Assembly: GCF_900142965.1 (NCBI RefSeq)
Contig: NZ_FRCQ01000030.1
Coordinates: 31,961-95,960 of the forward strand
Origin: Rhizobacter sp. OV335
GTDB taxonomy: Bacteria > Pseudomonadota > Gammaproteobacteria > Burkholderiales > Burkholderiaceae_C
Direction: 5' to 3'
Length of the DNA stretch: 64,000 nucleotides
The translations under genes were made by a program, and so were the position numbers. The notes under the pieces were generated by a model. That model made no database searches. It was not told the origin of the DNA and saw only the letters and a program-made list of their open reading frames with translations. Positions 1 to 27,104 of this stretch are shown one piece after another (within the stretch, counting starts at the first letter, position 1; each line of letters opens with the position of its first letter).

Positions 1-3000
1 CTTGCAGCGCCTCGGTCAGCGGCAGGAACTCGCGCGAGTTGACGATCATCCCCGGCAGGCAATACAGCGGCACGCCCGCCCCGCCCGCATGCAGGCAGAT
101 CGCATCGTGCTGCTGCTCGAGCCGCTGCTGGAGTCGTCCGGCCAGGTCGCGCAGCCGCGTGGCCTGCATCACCTCCGACAGCGCCAGTCCCGTGCCGCCC
201 GGCACCTGCTTGCGGATGCGCGCGATCAGCTTCAGGCTCAGGATCGAATCGCCGCCAAGCTCGAAGAAATCATCGTCGCGGCCGACCGCATCGAGCCCCA
301 GCACCTCGCCGAAGAGGCGCGCCAGCGCCTGCTCGGTGGGGCCGCGCGGCGGCTCGATGGGGCGAGCCACCGCCGCCTGCACCGGCCGCGGCAGCGCCTT
401 GCGGTCGATCTTGCCGTTGGCCGTCAACGGCATCGCGTCGAGCACGACGATCGCCTCCGGCACCAGCCACCCCGGCAGGCTGGCCTGCAGTGCGAGGCGC
501 AGCGTGGCGGCATCGAGCACTGCACCCACGCGCGGCACCACGTAGGCCCACAGCACCGTGGCACCGGCCTCGCTCTCGCCGGGCAGCACCGCGGCATCTG
601 CCACGCCGTCCATCTCGCGCATCCGCGCCTGCAACTCCCCCGGCTCGACTCGGAAGCCGCGGATCTTCAGCTGGTCGTCGCTGCGGCCGAGGAACACCAG
701 CGCGCCATCGCTGCGCTGGCGCACACGGTCGCCGGTGCGGTACAGGCGCTCACCTGGCTTGAACGGCGACGCGACGAAGCGGCTCGCCGTCAGCCCCGGC
801 TGCCCCTGGTAGCCGCGCGCGACGCCCGGCCCGCCGACATACAACTCGCCGGCGATGCCGGGCTGCACCGGCTCGAGCGCGTCATCGAGCGCGAAGGCCG
901 ACATGCCGCCGATCGGCCGGCCCAGCGGCAGCGCCGCATCGGTCTCGGCCGCGACGTGCATCAGCATGCCGACGCAGGTTTCCGTCGGCCCGTAGTGGTT
1001 GACGATGCGCAGCCCCGGTCGCAGCGTGCGCACCGCGGCGATCAGCGCCGCATCGGCCACCTCGCCGCCGAGCACCAGCGTGTGGGCCGGCAGCACGTCC
1101 TGCGGTCGGGCGGCGTTCAACAAGCCCTTCAGGTGGCTGGGCACGATCTTCAGCACGTCGATGCGGTGGCGCTGCATCGCGTCGGCAAACGCATCGGGGT
1201 CGAAGGCCGCGGCGGGGTCGAGCATCAGCAGGCTGCCGCCGGAGCACAGCGCGCCGAACAGCGTCGTGTGGCCGAGGTCGGCAGCGACGGTCGAGACCAT
1301 CGCGAAGTTCAGGGCCTCACCAGGCAGCGCCAGCCGCGCCAGCATCGATTGCGCATAGTTCGCGAGCGCGCCGTGCGAGACGACCACGCCCTTCGGTGCG
1401 CCGGTCGAGCCGGAGGTGTAGATCAGGTACGCGGCCTGGTCGGGTAGCAGCACCGGCTCGGGCGGCAGCAGCAACGGCAGCGGCGCGTCGAAGCGCGGCT
1501 CGATCACCGGCAGCGTGCTCCACGGCACCGGCGCAGCGGCCATCAGCGCGCGGGCGCCGCAGTCGCGCACCAGCGCCTGCAGGCGCGGCACCGGCAGCGA
1601 TGGATCCAGCGGCACGACCACTGCGCCGGCCTTCATCACCGCCAGCATCGCCAGCACGAACGCGCTGCTGCGCTCCAGCAGCAGCGCCACGCGCGCCTCG
1701 GCGCCGATGCCACGCTGGCCGAGCTGCGCGGCCAAGCCGCGGGCGGCGCGCTCCAGCTGCGCGTGCGTGTGCGCGCCGTCCGCACCGACGACGGCCGGAC
1801 GCTGCGCATGCCGCACGGCCTGCACGGCCCACAGCGCCGGCACGCTTTGCCATGGCCACTTCACCGGCTCGCCATGCAGCACCGACGGCTCGCCCGGCAG
1901 CGTGGTCGACGCCAGCGCGCGCTGTGGATCGGTGGCGACCTGCGCAGCGAGATCAACGAAGGCAGCAGCCAATCGGTCGACCGTCGCGCGATCGAACAGG
2001 TCGATCGCCCACGCGAGCTGGAAGTCCAGCCCGCGAGCGTTCTCCATCACATCGAGGCTCAGGTCGAAGTGCACCTCGTCGACCGCGACGCCGTCGATGT
2101 CGATCTGCAGCCCGCCCTCCGCCGGCAGGCCCGATGCACCGCCGGTGGCCTGCGACGCGCACTTGACCTGGAACAGCGGATGCAGCCCGGCACTGCGCTC
2201 GACGCCGAGCGCCTCGACCAGCTGGTCCAGCGGCAGGTGCGCCTGCTGCCGCGCGGCCAGCAGCCGCTCGCGCACCTGGCGCAGCAGGGCCGCGAAACCG
2301 GCCTGCGGATCGATGCGCAACCGCAGCACCATCACGTTGGTGAAGTGCCCGACCATGCCGGCGAGCTCCGCGCGGTCGCGGTTCGCCGACGGCACGCCGA
2401 TGCACACATCGCGGTCGCCGCCGTAGCGGTGCAGCAGCAGCGCGAGCAAGGCCAGCGTCACCATCGCGGGCGAAGCGGCATCGCGGCGCGCCAGCGCGAG
2501 CAGCGCGTCGCCGGTCTCGGGCGGCAGGCCGAAGCCGAGCAGCTCGCCGCGGGCACTGCGTGGCGCACGGCGCGGGCGGTCGAGAGGCAGCGTAGTGGCG
2601 AGCGGTGCGTCGCGCAGCTCGTCGACCCACCAGGCTTGCTGGCGCGCCAGTTCACCGGCCTCGAGCCAGCGCTGCTGCCATTGCGCGTGATCGGCGTATT
2701 GCAGCGCCGGCCGTTCGAGCGTCCGACCGGGGTCACGCAGCAACGAAGAGAGTTCCTGCAGCAGCAGCGCCACCGAGCCGCCATCCGCCGCGATGTGGTG
2801 CACACCGAGCAGCAGCACCAGCCCGCCGTCGGGCTCGCGGTGCAGCGCCGCACGGAAGACCGGGCCGCGCTCCAGGTCGAACGGCCGGGCCGCGAAGGCG
2901 CGCGCATCCGCATCGGTGCACGCGCCGTGCACCGACCAGCCGAACGCGTCCGCCGCCTCGTCGACGACCTGCACCGCCTGCCCGTCGGCATCCAGCGCGA

Positions 3001-3309
3001 TCCGCGTGCGAAGCACCGCATGCCGCTGCACCAGCCGGCGCAGCGCGACCTGCACGTCGTCGGCGCTGCACGTGCCGCGGATGCGCAAGCGCCCGGCCAG
3101 GTTGTAGGCCGGCGATTGCGGCGCGCGCTGCCAGGCCAGCCAGAGCGCGCGCTGCGCCGGGGCCAGCGGCGCGGGCGTGCCGGGCTCGCGGGCGATCAGC
3201 GGCAGCGCGTCGAAGCCGATGCCTTCGGCGCGCAGCCGCTCGATGAAGGCAGCGCGTTTGCCCGGTGGCAACTGCACGAAGCGGTGCGACAGGGAAGCCA
3301 GTTCGATCG

Positions 3310-3313
<4 letters not shown>
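1..3313 (-). CDS. NRPS terminal module C-A-T-TE (3' end outside window)
   Basis: This is the last assembly-line gene visible. About 1,104 residues can be read. They form a condensation domain (HHIAADG near residue 173), an adenylation domain (YTSGSTG near 636), a carrier domain (LGGDSILSL near 1017) and the first ~35 residues of a thioesterase domain (starting around PLYCLPGM) that runs off the left edge. Aligning the A domain by hand to GrsA gives pocket residues D-L-T-K-V-G-H-V-G, the classical aspartate code. The ATG overlaps the stop of the preceding NRPS gene (ATGA), so the two are translationally coupled. With a SyrP-type hydroxylase upstream, the incorporated Asp is probably beta-hydroxylated (inference). 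The TE would release the peptide by hydrolysis or cyclization, which cannot be decided here. Confidence 0.93.
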
Positions 3314-11277
<7,964 letters not shown>

Positions 11278-11280
11278 GCT

Positions 11281-18974
<7,694 letters not shown>

Positions 18975-18975
<1 letters not shown>

Positions 18976-21900
18976 CAGGTGTTCCTCTCGGTGGCGCGTC
19001 GCCGCTGCAGCAGCGCGGCCCGTTGTTGTCGTGCGCGGTCGTCGATGGCGGTGGTGGTGGCAGGCGCGGCCGAACCGCGCTCCAGCCGCTGCACCAGCGC
19101 CGCGAGCGTCGGGTGCTTGAACAGCTCGACCAGCGGCAGCTCGACGCCCAGCCGCTGCTGCAACTGCTGGTGCACGCGGATCAGCAGCAGCGACTGCCCG
19201 CCGAGGTCGAAGAAGTTGTCGTGCAGGCCGACGCGGGCCACGCCCAGCACCTCGCGCCAGATCGCCTCCAGCGTCTCGGCGACGCGGCCCTGCGGCGCGA
19301 CGTGCGCGCGGTCGCTCTCGAACACCGGCTCCGGCAGCACGCGGCGATCGACCTTGCCGTTCGGCGTCAGCGGCAGCGCGTCCATCGCGACGATCGCGCT
19401 CGGCACCATGTGGTCGGGCAGCAGCTCGGCCAAGGCTTGGCGCAGCGCCGCGGCATCGATGCGCCGGCCGGCATGCGGCGCCGCATAGGCCACCAGCCGC
19501 AGCCCGGCCGGGCCGGGTTTCGCGATCACCACCGCATCGCGCACGGCCGGCTGCGCCAGCAGGCGCGCCTCGACCTCGCCAAGCTCGATCCGGAAGCCAC
19601 GCACCTTCACCTGCTGGTCGATGCGGCCGAGGTAGTCGAGCTGGCCCTCCGCATTCCAGCGCACCAGGTCGCCGGTGCGGTAGAGCCGGCCGCCGCGCGA
19701 GTCGAACGGGTCGGCGACGAAGCGCTCTGCCGTCAGCGCCGCCCGGTTCAGGTAGCCGCGTGCCAGGCTCACGCCACCCAGGTACAGCTCGCCGGGCATG
19801 CCGGGCGGCACCGGGTTCAGGTCGGCGTCGAGCACGCGCGCGCTGGTCTCGGTGATCGGCCGGCCGATCGGCACCTGCGCGGCGCCGTCGGCCCGGCAGG
19901 TCCAGTGCGTCACGTGGATCGTCGTCTCGGTCGGGCCGTAGAGGTTGTAGAGCGTCGCGCGCGGCAGGCGCAGCGCGACCTCCTTCTGCGCCTCGGCCGG
20001 CAGCGCCTCGCCGCCGACGATCGCGCGGCGCAAGGGTGCTTCGGTCCCCATCGCCCGCACCTGCGGCTGCTGCAGGAAGGCCTGCAGCATCGCCGGCACG
20101 AAGTTCAGCGTCGTAACGCGCCGGCGCAGGATCAGCGCCGCGAGCCGCGCCGGGTCGCGGTGCTCGCCGGGTTCGGCCAGCACCAGCGGCGTGCCGGTGC
20201 TCAGCGGCCAGAACATCTCCCAGGCCGACACGTCGAAACCGAACGCGGCCTTGTGCAGCACGGTGTCGGTAGCGTCGAGGCTGTACACCTGCTGCATCCA
20301 GGCCATGCAACTCGCGAGTGCCTGGTGGCGCACCGCGGCGCCCTTCGGCGTGCCGGTGGAGCCGGAGGTGTAGATCACGTAGGCGAGCTGCTCGGCGTGG
20401 ATCGGGACCTGCGGGTCGTTGTCGGGCTCGGCAGCGGTGGCTAGCACGTCGAGGTCGAGCACGGGTGTGGCGACCGCAGGCAGCCGCTCGCGCACCGCGC
20501 CGTGTGTCAGCACCAGCGCGACGCCGCTGTCGCCCACCATCCACGCGAGGCGCTCGGCTGGCAGCTCGGTGTCCAGCGGCACGTAGGTAGCGCCGGCCTT
20601 CAGCACCGCGAGGATGCCGACCATCATCGCGACCGAGCGTTCGAGCGCGATGCCGATGCGCGTCTCGGGCCCGACGCCTTGCACGATCAGGTGGTGCGCG
20701 AGGCGGTTGGCGCGGCGGTTCAACTCGGCACGGTCGAGCGTCTCGTCGGCGAAGTGCAGCGCGATGGTTGAAGGGTGCTCCCGCACGCGCTGCTCGAATG
20801 AGCGGTGCACCGGCAGCCAGTCGTCGAAGCGCTGCGCGTCGACGCCCCAGTCGTCCAGCCGCGCGCGCTCGTCGGCGCCGAGCAGGTCGACATCGCCGAG
20901 CGCCTGCGCCGGCCGCTGTGCCAGCGCATCCAGCAACGCCAGCAGGCGCGCGCCGAAGCGCTCGATGGTCGACGCGTCGAACAGCTCGGCCGCGTAGACG
21001 AACGACAACTCGAGCGCTGCGCCGGTCTGCTCGCGCACTTCCAGCGTCAGCTCGAACTGCGCCGCCAGCTCGGGCAGCGGCAGCGATTCGACTGTCAGCC
21101 CCGGCAGGCTCCGCAGCAAGCGCGGGTCTTCGCCGACGTGGTTGAACATCACCTGGAACAGCGGGCTCACGCCGAGGCTGCGCTCCGGCTGCAAGGCCTC
21201 GACCAACAGATCGAACGGCAGCTCGGCATGCGCCTGCGCGCCGAGCGAGGCATCGCGCGCCTGCGCGACCAACTGCGCCAGCGTCGTGCGGCCGCCGACG
21301 CGGTTGCGCAGCACCAGCGTGTTGACGAACAGCCCGATCAGCGCCTGCGCCTCGGGCCGCGCGCGGTTCGCGACCGGCACACCGACGCGCACGTCGCGCT
21401 GGCCGGTGCAGCGGTACAGCAGGCCCTGGAACACGCCGAGCAGCAGCATCGACAGGGTGGCCCCCTGCCCCTGTGCGACCGCCTGCAATGCGGCGCGCAG
21501 GCGCTCTGGCAGCACGAACGCATGCCGCGCGGCGGTGTAGCCGGCCTGCGGGCGGCGCGGGTAGTCGGTGGCCAGCGCGAGGACGGGTTCCTCCGCGCCG
21601 TCGTGCGCGAGCGCGGTGCGCCACCACGCAAGCTGCCGCGCGGCCTCGCCGGCAGCGAGCTCGTCGCGCTGCCACAACGCGTGGTCGGCGTATTGCACAC
21701 GCGGCAGCGCAAGCGATGGCGACTGGCCGGCCGCGCCTGCCGCATATCCCTCTGCCAGTTCGTCGACGAACAGCTGCATCGATAAGCCGTCCGAGACGAT
21801 GTGATGCATCACGACGACGAGCTGGTGCTCGTCGTCGCGCACGCGCAGCAGGCCGACGCGCCACGGCGGGCCGCTGCGCAGGTCGAACGGGGTGTCGAGC

Positions 21901-24203
21901 AACCCCTGCAGGTTAAGCGCGGCCAGCGCGATCGGCTGCGGTGTCAGGATCAGCTGGCGCGGCGTGCCGTCGTCGGCGAGTTCGAACCGGGTGCGCAGCG
22001 GCTCGTGGCGCGCGGCCAGCGCATCGAGCGACGCCTGCAGCGCGGCGATGTCGAGCACACCGCGCAGCCGCAGTCCGAAGCGCACGTGGTACGCGGAGCT
22101 GCCCGGATCGAGCTGCCACAGGAACCACTGGCGCTGCTGCGCGTGCGACAGCGGCAGCGCTGCGGCACGGCGTGCGGCATCGAGCACCGGAATGGCCGCG
22201 AGTGGCGCCCCGGCCTCGCGGACCTGCCGCACGCGCGCCGCCAGGTCGACCAGGCGCGGCTGCTCGAAGACATCGCGCGGCGCGAAGCCGATGGTCCAGC
22301 GCTCCGCGATGCGCACCGCCAGTTGCACCGCGCCGAGCGAGTTGCCGCCGCTCGCGAAGAACTGCGCATCGCGCGGCGGCAACGCGGCGTGACCCAGCAC
22401 GTCTTGCCACAGTGCTGCGACGGCCGCCTCGGTGGCGTCGAGCGGGGCTGTGGGCGGCGCTTCGTGTTCGCCACCGCCGAGCACGAAGCGGCCGTGCGCG
22501 AACACCGCGAAGACATCGAGCGTGCCTTGCTCGAAGCCCTGCCGGCAGGCGCGCCGCTGCAGCTTACCGCTGGAGGTCCTCGGCAACGCGCCCGGGTTCA
22601 GCAGCAGCGCGACCGCCACCGCCTCGCGGCAAGCGCCGGCGCAGGCTTCGCCCAGCGCACGCACCAGCGCTTCGGGCGACACGCGCTTCTGCGTCGCGCG
22701 CGATACCTCGACCGCGATGCCGACGCCCTCTCCGCCACCCGGCAGCTCGACCGCGAACGCGGCGACGCGGCCGGCGCGCACCGCGTCGACCTCGGCCTCG
22801 ATCGCGCGCTCGATGTCCTGCGGGTAGACGTTCTGGCCGCGCAGGATGATCAGGTCCTTCAGACGGCCGGTGACGTGCAGTTCGCCGTCGCGCACGAAAC
22901 CGAGGTCGCCGGTGCGCAGCCAGCGCTGGCCGGCGCGTTCGACGAAGCTGGCCTGCGTCTCTTCGAGCCGCTGCCAGTAGCCCTGCGCGATGCTCGGGCC
23001 GGCCGCCCAGATTTCTCCGACCTCCCCGTCGGCGTGCACCGCGAGCGTCCGCGGGTCGACGATCTCGACGCGGTGGCCCCCGGGCACTTGGCCGCTGCTG
23101 ACCAGCGTGATCGCATCGTCGCCGCGGGCATCAGCGGCCAGCCCTGCGGCAAGCGCCGACGCCGAGAACGGCTGCGCGACCATGCCCTGCCCGCGTGTTG
23201 CACCGCTGACGAACAGCGTCGCTTCCGCGAGGCCATAGCACGGGAACACCGCGCGCGCATCGAAGCGCGCCGGCGCGAAACGCTCGACAAACGCCTGCAG
23301 CGTGTCGTGCCGCACCGGCTCGGCACCGCTGAACGCGACGCGCCAGCTCGACAGGTCGAGCTGCGCGATCGACGCCTCTTTCACCCGCTCGACGCACAGC
23401 CGGTACGCAAAATCCGGCGCGCCGCTGATGCTGCCGCGATGCCGCGCGATCGCCTCCAGCCAGCGCACCGGCCGTTCGAGGAAGAACTGCGGCGTCATCA
23501 GGACAGCCTTGATGCCGCGGTGCAGCGGCTGCAGCAGCCCGCCGATCAGGCCCATGTCGTGGTACAGCGGCAGCCAGCTGACGAACACGTCGTCGGCGCC
23601 GACCTCGAAGCCCTCGCCGATCGCCCGCTCGTTGGCCATCAGGTTGCCGTGGCTGACCATCACGCCTTTCGGCGCCGACGTGGAGCCGGAGGTGTATTGC
23701 AGGAACGCGATGTCGCCGTCGTGCGGGGCGTGCGGCTGCCAGGCGGCGGCGAGCGCGGTGTCGTCGCCGGCATCGAGTTCGTCAAGCGCGATCGGTGCGG
23801 CATCACCGAAGCCCTCGCCGACCATCGCCAGCGTTGCGCGCGTCGCGAGCAGCGCCGCCGGTTGCGCGTCCTGCGCGATGCCGGCCAGCCGCGCCAGGTG
23901 CTGCGGCCGCGCCGATTCGGGCGGGAACGCCGGCACCGCGATCAGCCCGGCGTGCAGGCAGGCGAGGAAGGCCACGACGTAGCGGTCGTCGTTGTCGAGC
24001 AGCAGCAGCACGCGCTCGCCCGGGGCGAAGCGGCGCTGCAGCCGCGCAGCCAGCGCGCGAACCTGCTGAGACAGTCCGGCGTAGCGGATCGTCGTGTCGA
24101 CAGTCGCGCCGTCGACGGCGCCAACGATCACCAACGCGGTGTCCTGCGGACGCTCGGCCGCGAGCCGCTGCAGGTGGTCGACGAAATTGCGGGGATCATT
24201 CAT
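18975..24203 (-). CDS. Loading FAAL-ACP plus C-A-T NRPS module
   Basis: The 1,742-aa protein begins with a fatty acyl-AMP ligase domain (residues ~1-580, [11 protein letters not shown] ~172, [20 protein letters not shown]) and a carrier domain with GGNSL (~619). A condensation domain (HHIVSDG ~799), an A domain (YTSGSTG ~1281) and a carrier domain (LGGQSL ~1670) follow. The FAAL activates a fatty acid for N-acylation, making the product a lipopeptide. The A pocket reads D-V-W-N-I-G-L-I-H, between Ser-type and Thr-type codes, so the first amino acid is uncertain. The start overlaps the stop of the hydroxylase gene by one base (TGATG). FAAL-first architecture matches lipopeptide siderophore systems of Cupriavidus and Variovorax (family knowledge). 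Confidence 0.94.
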
Positions 24204-25168
24204 CAAGACAAGTCCTGGTCGAGGTTGCCGTGCGGCTCGGCCATCGCGACCACCACCTTGCGCGGGCCCTTGAACGGCGCGCGCGCATGCGCGGCCAGCA
24301 TGTTGTCGAGCATCAGCACGTCGCCGGCCTGCCAGCGGAACGACACCGTCTGCGCCTGCAGCACCGCGCGCACCTCGTCGAGCATCGCGTCCGGGATCGG
24401 CGAGCCGTCGGCGAAGCAGGCGGTGCGCGGCATCTCGTCGGCGCCCAGCAGTTCTTCCAGCGATTCGCGCACCTCCGGCTGCAGGTTCGACACGTGGAAC
24501 AAGTGCGCCTGGTTGAACCACACCGTCTCGCCGGTGCGCGGGTGCACCGCGGTGGCCTGGCACAGCTGCGTGGTGCGCAAGCCGCCATCGGGCTTCCATT
24601 CGAAGCGGATGCCCGAGCGCGTGCACCAGGCCTCGACCTCGGCGCGTTCGCTGGTGTTGAAGACCTGCTGCCACGGCACGTCGAACTCGCCGTAGTTGCG
24701 CACGTACAGCACGCCGGGCGCGAAGCGGCGGCGGATGGCCTCGGGCATGTGGCGCCAGATCGCGCGGCTGTCGGCGATCGGCGTCTCGCCGCCCTCGGGC
24801 GCCGCGGTCACGCAGTGGAACCAGATCTTCATCGGCCACTCGCGGGTGTAGGCCTGCTCGTTGTGCAGCGGGATGTGCTGGTGCGCCGGGTACTCGGTGG
24901 AGGTGTAGATGCCGCCGCCGACCGCGCTGCGCGGCGTCGAGCCGAATTCGTAGGCGAGCAGCGGGTGGCCGAACGCCGCGGCAAAGCTGCGGAACGCGGC
25001 AACATCGGGCACCTCGAAGCCGCGCAGCAGCACGCCGCCGATGCGCGTCAGCAGCGCGTCGATGTCGGCACGCAGCGGCTCGACGGCCTCGAGCAGCGTT
25101 TCGCCGGCGCGCGACGGCGACAGCAGGGCCGGCAACGCAGGCCGGGCCGGGTTCAGCAGGTCGCTCAT
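24203..25168 (-). CDS. SyrP/TauD-type Fe(II)/2-oxoglutarate hydroxylase (aspartyl beta-hydroxylase candidate)
   Basis: The 321-aa TauD-fold dioxygenase has the proximal metal motif LHNEQ (His-X-Glu), the distal His in MLAAHAR and the 2-oxoglutarate Arg in FKGPRKV. Motifs such as GGETPIADSR, VRNYGE and WFNQAHLFH match the SyrP/AmbC branch of NRPS-associated hydroxylases, which hydroxylate the beta-carbon of carrier-bound amino acids. With a downstream Asp-activating module, beta-hydroxyaspartate, a photoreactive Fe(III) ligand, is the likely product (inference). It lies 11 bp after the thioesterase stop with GAGGA as ribosome-binding site. Confidence 0.88.
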   Translation of the reverse strand: MSDLLNPARPALPALLSPSRAGETLLEAVEPLRADIDALLTRIGGVLLRGFEVPDVAAFRSFAAAFGHPLLAYEFGSTPRSAVGGGIYTSTEYPAHQHIPLHNEQAYTREWPMKIWFHCVTAAPEGGETPIADSRAIWRHMPEAIRRRFAPGVLYVRNYGEFDVPWQQVFNTSERAEVEAWCTRSGIRFEWKPDGGLRTTQLCQATAVHPRTGETVWFNQAHLFHVSNLQPEVRESLEELLGADEMPRTACFADGSPIPDAMLDEVRAVLQAQTVSFRWQAGDVLMLDNMLAAHARAPFKGPRKVVVAMAEPHGNLDQDLS

Positions 25169-25179
25169 GGGGATCCTCG

Positions 25180-25917
25180 TCAGGACGGCAACGGTTCCAG
25201 CCGCAGCGGCTGCATCTCGTGGACGAGCGCGGCCAGCAGCTGCGGCTCGCTCTGGCGGATGAAGAAGTGCCCGCCGTCCAGCCAGGTCAGCGAGAACAGC
25301 GTGCGCGCCTCGCGGCGCCAGGCCGCCAGGCGCGCGGCGTCGATGTCGTCGTGCCGGCCGCCGAAGGCGTGGATCGGCAGGTCGAGCGGCCTCGCGGGCG
25401 GCAGCTCGGGCACGCTGGTGCAGACGCGGTAGTCGGCGCGCAGCGCGTCGAGCGTGATGCGCAGCATCTCGGGGCTCGCGAACACCTCGTCCGGCGTGCC
25501 GCCCTGGCGGCGCAGGTCGGCGATCAGCTGGTGATCGGTGTCCTTGTTCGCGAAGCGCTGCGGGTCACGCTGGCCGGGCGCCGGGCAGCCGCTGACGAAC
25601 AGCGCCGCGGGCGCAGGCAAGCCGCGCTCGCGCAGGTGCCGGGCGATGCCCCAGGCCAGCAGGCCGCCCATGCTGTGGCCGAACAGCATGACGCTGCCGG
25701 CGGATGCGGTCATCGCGGCGGCCTGCTCGTCGCACAGCCGCGAGACGAGCGCCGCGAACGATTCGACGCAGGGCTCGCCGAGGCGGGCGCCGCGGCCCGG
25801 CAGCTCGACCGGCACGACCTGCACCCACGACGGCAGCAGGCGCCGCCAGCGCAGGTACATCGTCGCGCTGGCGCCGGCGCACGGCAGGCACAGCAGGCGG
25901 ATGGAGGGCGCGATCAT
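25180..25917 (-). CDS. Type II thioesterase
   Basis: The 245-aa alpha/beta-hydrolase is of the GrsT/RifR kind that removes misprimed acyl groups from carrier domains. It shows LPCAGA near the N-terminus, the nucleophile motif GHSMGG, and the catalytic His in DGGHFF. Length is normal for the family. Its ATG overlaps the MbtH stop (TGATG), so it is co-translated within the siderophore operon. It acts as an editing enzyme and is distinct from the chain-releasing TE at the end of the assembly line. Confidence 0.93.
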   Translation of the reverse strand: MIAPSIRLLCLPCAGASATMYLRWRRLLPSWVQVVPVELPGRGARLGEPCVESFAALVSRLCDEQAAAMTASAGSVMLFGHSMGGLLAWGIARHLRERGLPAPAALFVSGCPAPGQRDPQRFANKDTDHQLIADLRRQGGTPDEVFASPEMLRITLDALRADYRVCTSVPELPPARPLDLPIHAFGGRHDDIDAARLAAWRREARTLFSLTWLDGGHFFIRQSEPQLLAALVHEMQPLRLEPLPS

Positions 25918-26153
25918 CAGCGGGAAGTCGTCGTCGCCTGCTCATCCATCCAGCGGCGCAGCGACAGCGGCCGCATGTCGGTCCAGGCCGCGTCGACGAA
26001 GGCCAGCACCGTCTTCTTGTCGCCGCTGGCGCCGGGCACCGCGGTCCAGCCCGGTGGCACGGCCTTCCAGTGCGGCCAGATGGAGTATTGGTCCTCATGG
26101 TTGACGAGGACGATGAAGGTGTCGTCGTCGCGGTCGAAGCAGCTGGTGGACAT
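25917..26153 (-). CDS. MbtH-like NRPS accessory protein
   Basis: The 78-aa protein has the family signature around [10 protein letters not shown], then PPGW and [10 protein letters not shown], with the conserved Trp residues present. MbtH-like proteins bind adenylation domains and are often needed for their solubility or activity. It is the first gene of the tightly overlapping biosynthetic block, preceded by about 96 bp of non-coding DNA that could hold a promoter used by the locus's own sigma factor. Confidence 0.96.
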   Translation of the reverse strand: MSTSCFDRDDDTFIVLVNHEDQYSIWPHWKAVPPGWTAVPGASGDKKTVLAFVDAAWTDMRPLSLRRWMDEQATTTSR

Positions 26154-26196
26154 GGCAGGGCTCGTGGTTCGCGCAGTGCTGCGCCTTGCCTACCAT

Positions 26197-26221
26197 GACG
26201 AGCCGGCGGCTGGTTTGTTCA
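26197..26221 (-). promoter_or_regulatory. Candidate ECF-sigma-dependent promoter before mbtH
   Basis: Read on the minus strand there is a CGTC element (26197-26200) preceded, after a 16-bp spacer, by TGAAC (26217-26221). From memory PvdS/OrbS-type iron-starvation promoters have a TAAA-like -35 and a CGTC -10 at this spacing. The -10 fits well and the -35 only partly. It sits 44 bp upstream of the mbtH start. Confidence 0.3.
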
Positions 26222-26249
26222 GCGGCCGCCCTGCCCGAAGCTCACGTGT

Positions 26250-26483
26250 TCAATGCGGCAACCCGTCGTCCCCATGCGCCGGCGGCACCAGCCCGCTCAG
26301 CAGCCACAGCCGCGACGCCTGCGCATGCGCCGTGCGGTGCCGCGGGTCGGCCTCGAGCCAGCGCGCGAGCGCCTCGTGCTCCGCATCGCTGAGCGGCTGC
26401 TCGTGCGCCTTCATCACCCAGTCCCAGGCGGCCTGCATGGCGAGCTCCTGCGCGGGGTCTTCACGGTCCTGGTCGGCGCTCAT
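26250..26483 (-). CDS. Stand-alone FecR N-terminal domain (DUF4880) protein
   Basis: The 77-aa protein matches only the cytoplasmic N-terminal domain of FecR-type anti-sigma regulators. Its pattern is an alpha-helical stretch with AAWDWVMKAH, LSDAEHEAL, RWLEADPRHR and a later LW. No transmembrane helix or periplasmic signalling domain follows, whereas FecR proteins are usually above 300 aa. It lies 65 bp downstream of the ECF sigma gene. It could be a small cytoplasmic partner that activates or restrains the sigma factor, or a leftover of a degraded FecR; the intact frame and own ATG favour a functional mini-protein. Confidence 0.75.
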   Translation of the reverse strand: MSADQDREDPAQELAMQAAWDWVMKAHEQPLSDAEHEALARWLEADPRHRTAHAQASRLWLLSGLVPPAHGDDGLPH

Positions 26484-26548
26484 CGGGCGGGCTGCGCGCG
26501 CGATTGCGCGCGGGGCTGGCAGTGGAAACCGCCGATTCTAGGAGGCCC

Positions 26549-27073
26549 TCATTCCGCCTCTAGAACGTGCCGGCAGCGCGCCAGGGCCTGGACCGCATCG
26601 CGGATCATCGTGTTGACCGTCGCCGCCGACACGCCGAGCCGCTCGCCGATCGCGCGCTGCGTCAGCCCGCCCATGCGGTACAGCTCGAAGGCCTGGCGCG
26701 TGCGCGCCGGCAGCCGGCCGAGCGCCTCGTCGACGATCACCAGGTTCTGCCGGCTGATCGCGTACTGCTCCGGCGTACCTTGCGGCGCCGCGACGTGTTC
26801 GCCGCTCTCGGCGTCGGCGAACACGCCAGCCTCGAGCATCATGCGGCGCCGGCAATCGATGGCGAGGTTGCGCACCACCTGGAAGCAGTAGCCGATCGGC
26901 TGCTGCACCGGCAGGCCCGGCGCCACGTCGGAGAGCTTCAGAAAGGCCTCCTGCACCACGTCTTCGGCCAGCTCGCGCCGGCCGGTGATCTTGTGGGCCA
27001 GGCCCTGCAGCTTGGCCCGGTGGGCCAGGAAAGCGCCGCCCAACCCGGTCGGCTCATGGTTGGTGATCGACAC
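26549..27073 (-). CDS. ECF sigma factor, FecI/PvdS/OrbS-like iron-starvation type
   Basis: The 174-aa sigma-70 family protein has region 2 (AEDVVQEAFLKL) and region 4 with helix-turn-helix (LTQRAIGERLGVSAATVNTMI). It leads the siderophore locus and has a Fur box at its promoter, so it probably directs transcription of the biosynthetic genes under iron limitation. The start is GTG, chosen because an AGGGGG ribosome-binding site lies 7 bp upstream; the nearby ATG at 27057 is in another frame. No full-length FecR/TonB signalling gene is adjacent, as with PvdS/OrbS-type regulators. Confidence 0.92.
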   Translation of the reverse strand: MSITNHEPTGLGGAFLAHRAKLQGLAHKITGRRELAEDVVQEAFLKLSDVAPGLPVQQPIGYCFQVVRNLAIDCRRRMMLEAGVFADAESGEHVAAPQGTPEQYAISRQNLVIVDEALGRLPARTRQAFELYRMGGLTQRAIGERLGVSAATVNTMIRDAVQALARCRHVLEAE

Positions 27074-27104
27074 GCTCTACCCCCTGGATCATTTCGTTAT
27101 TGTT

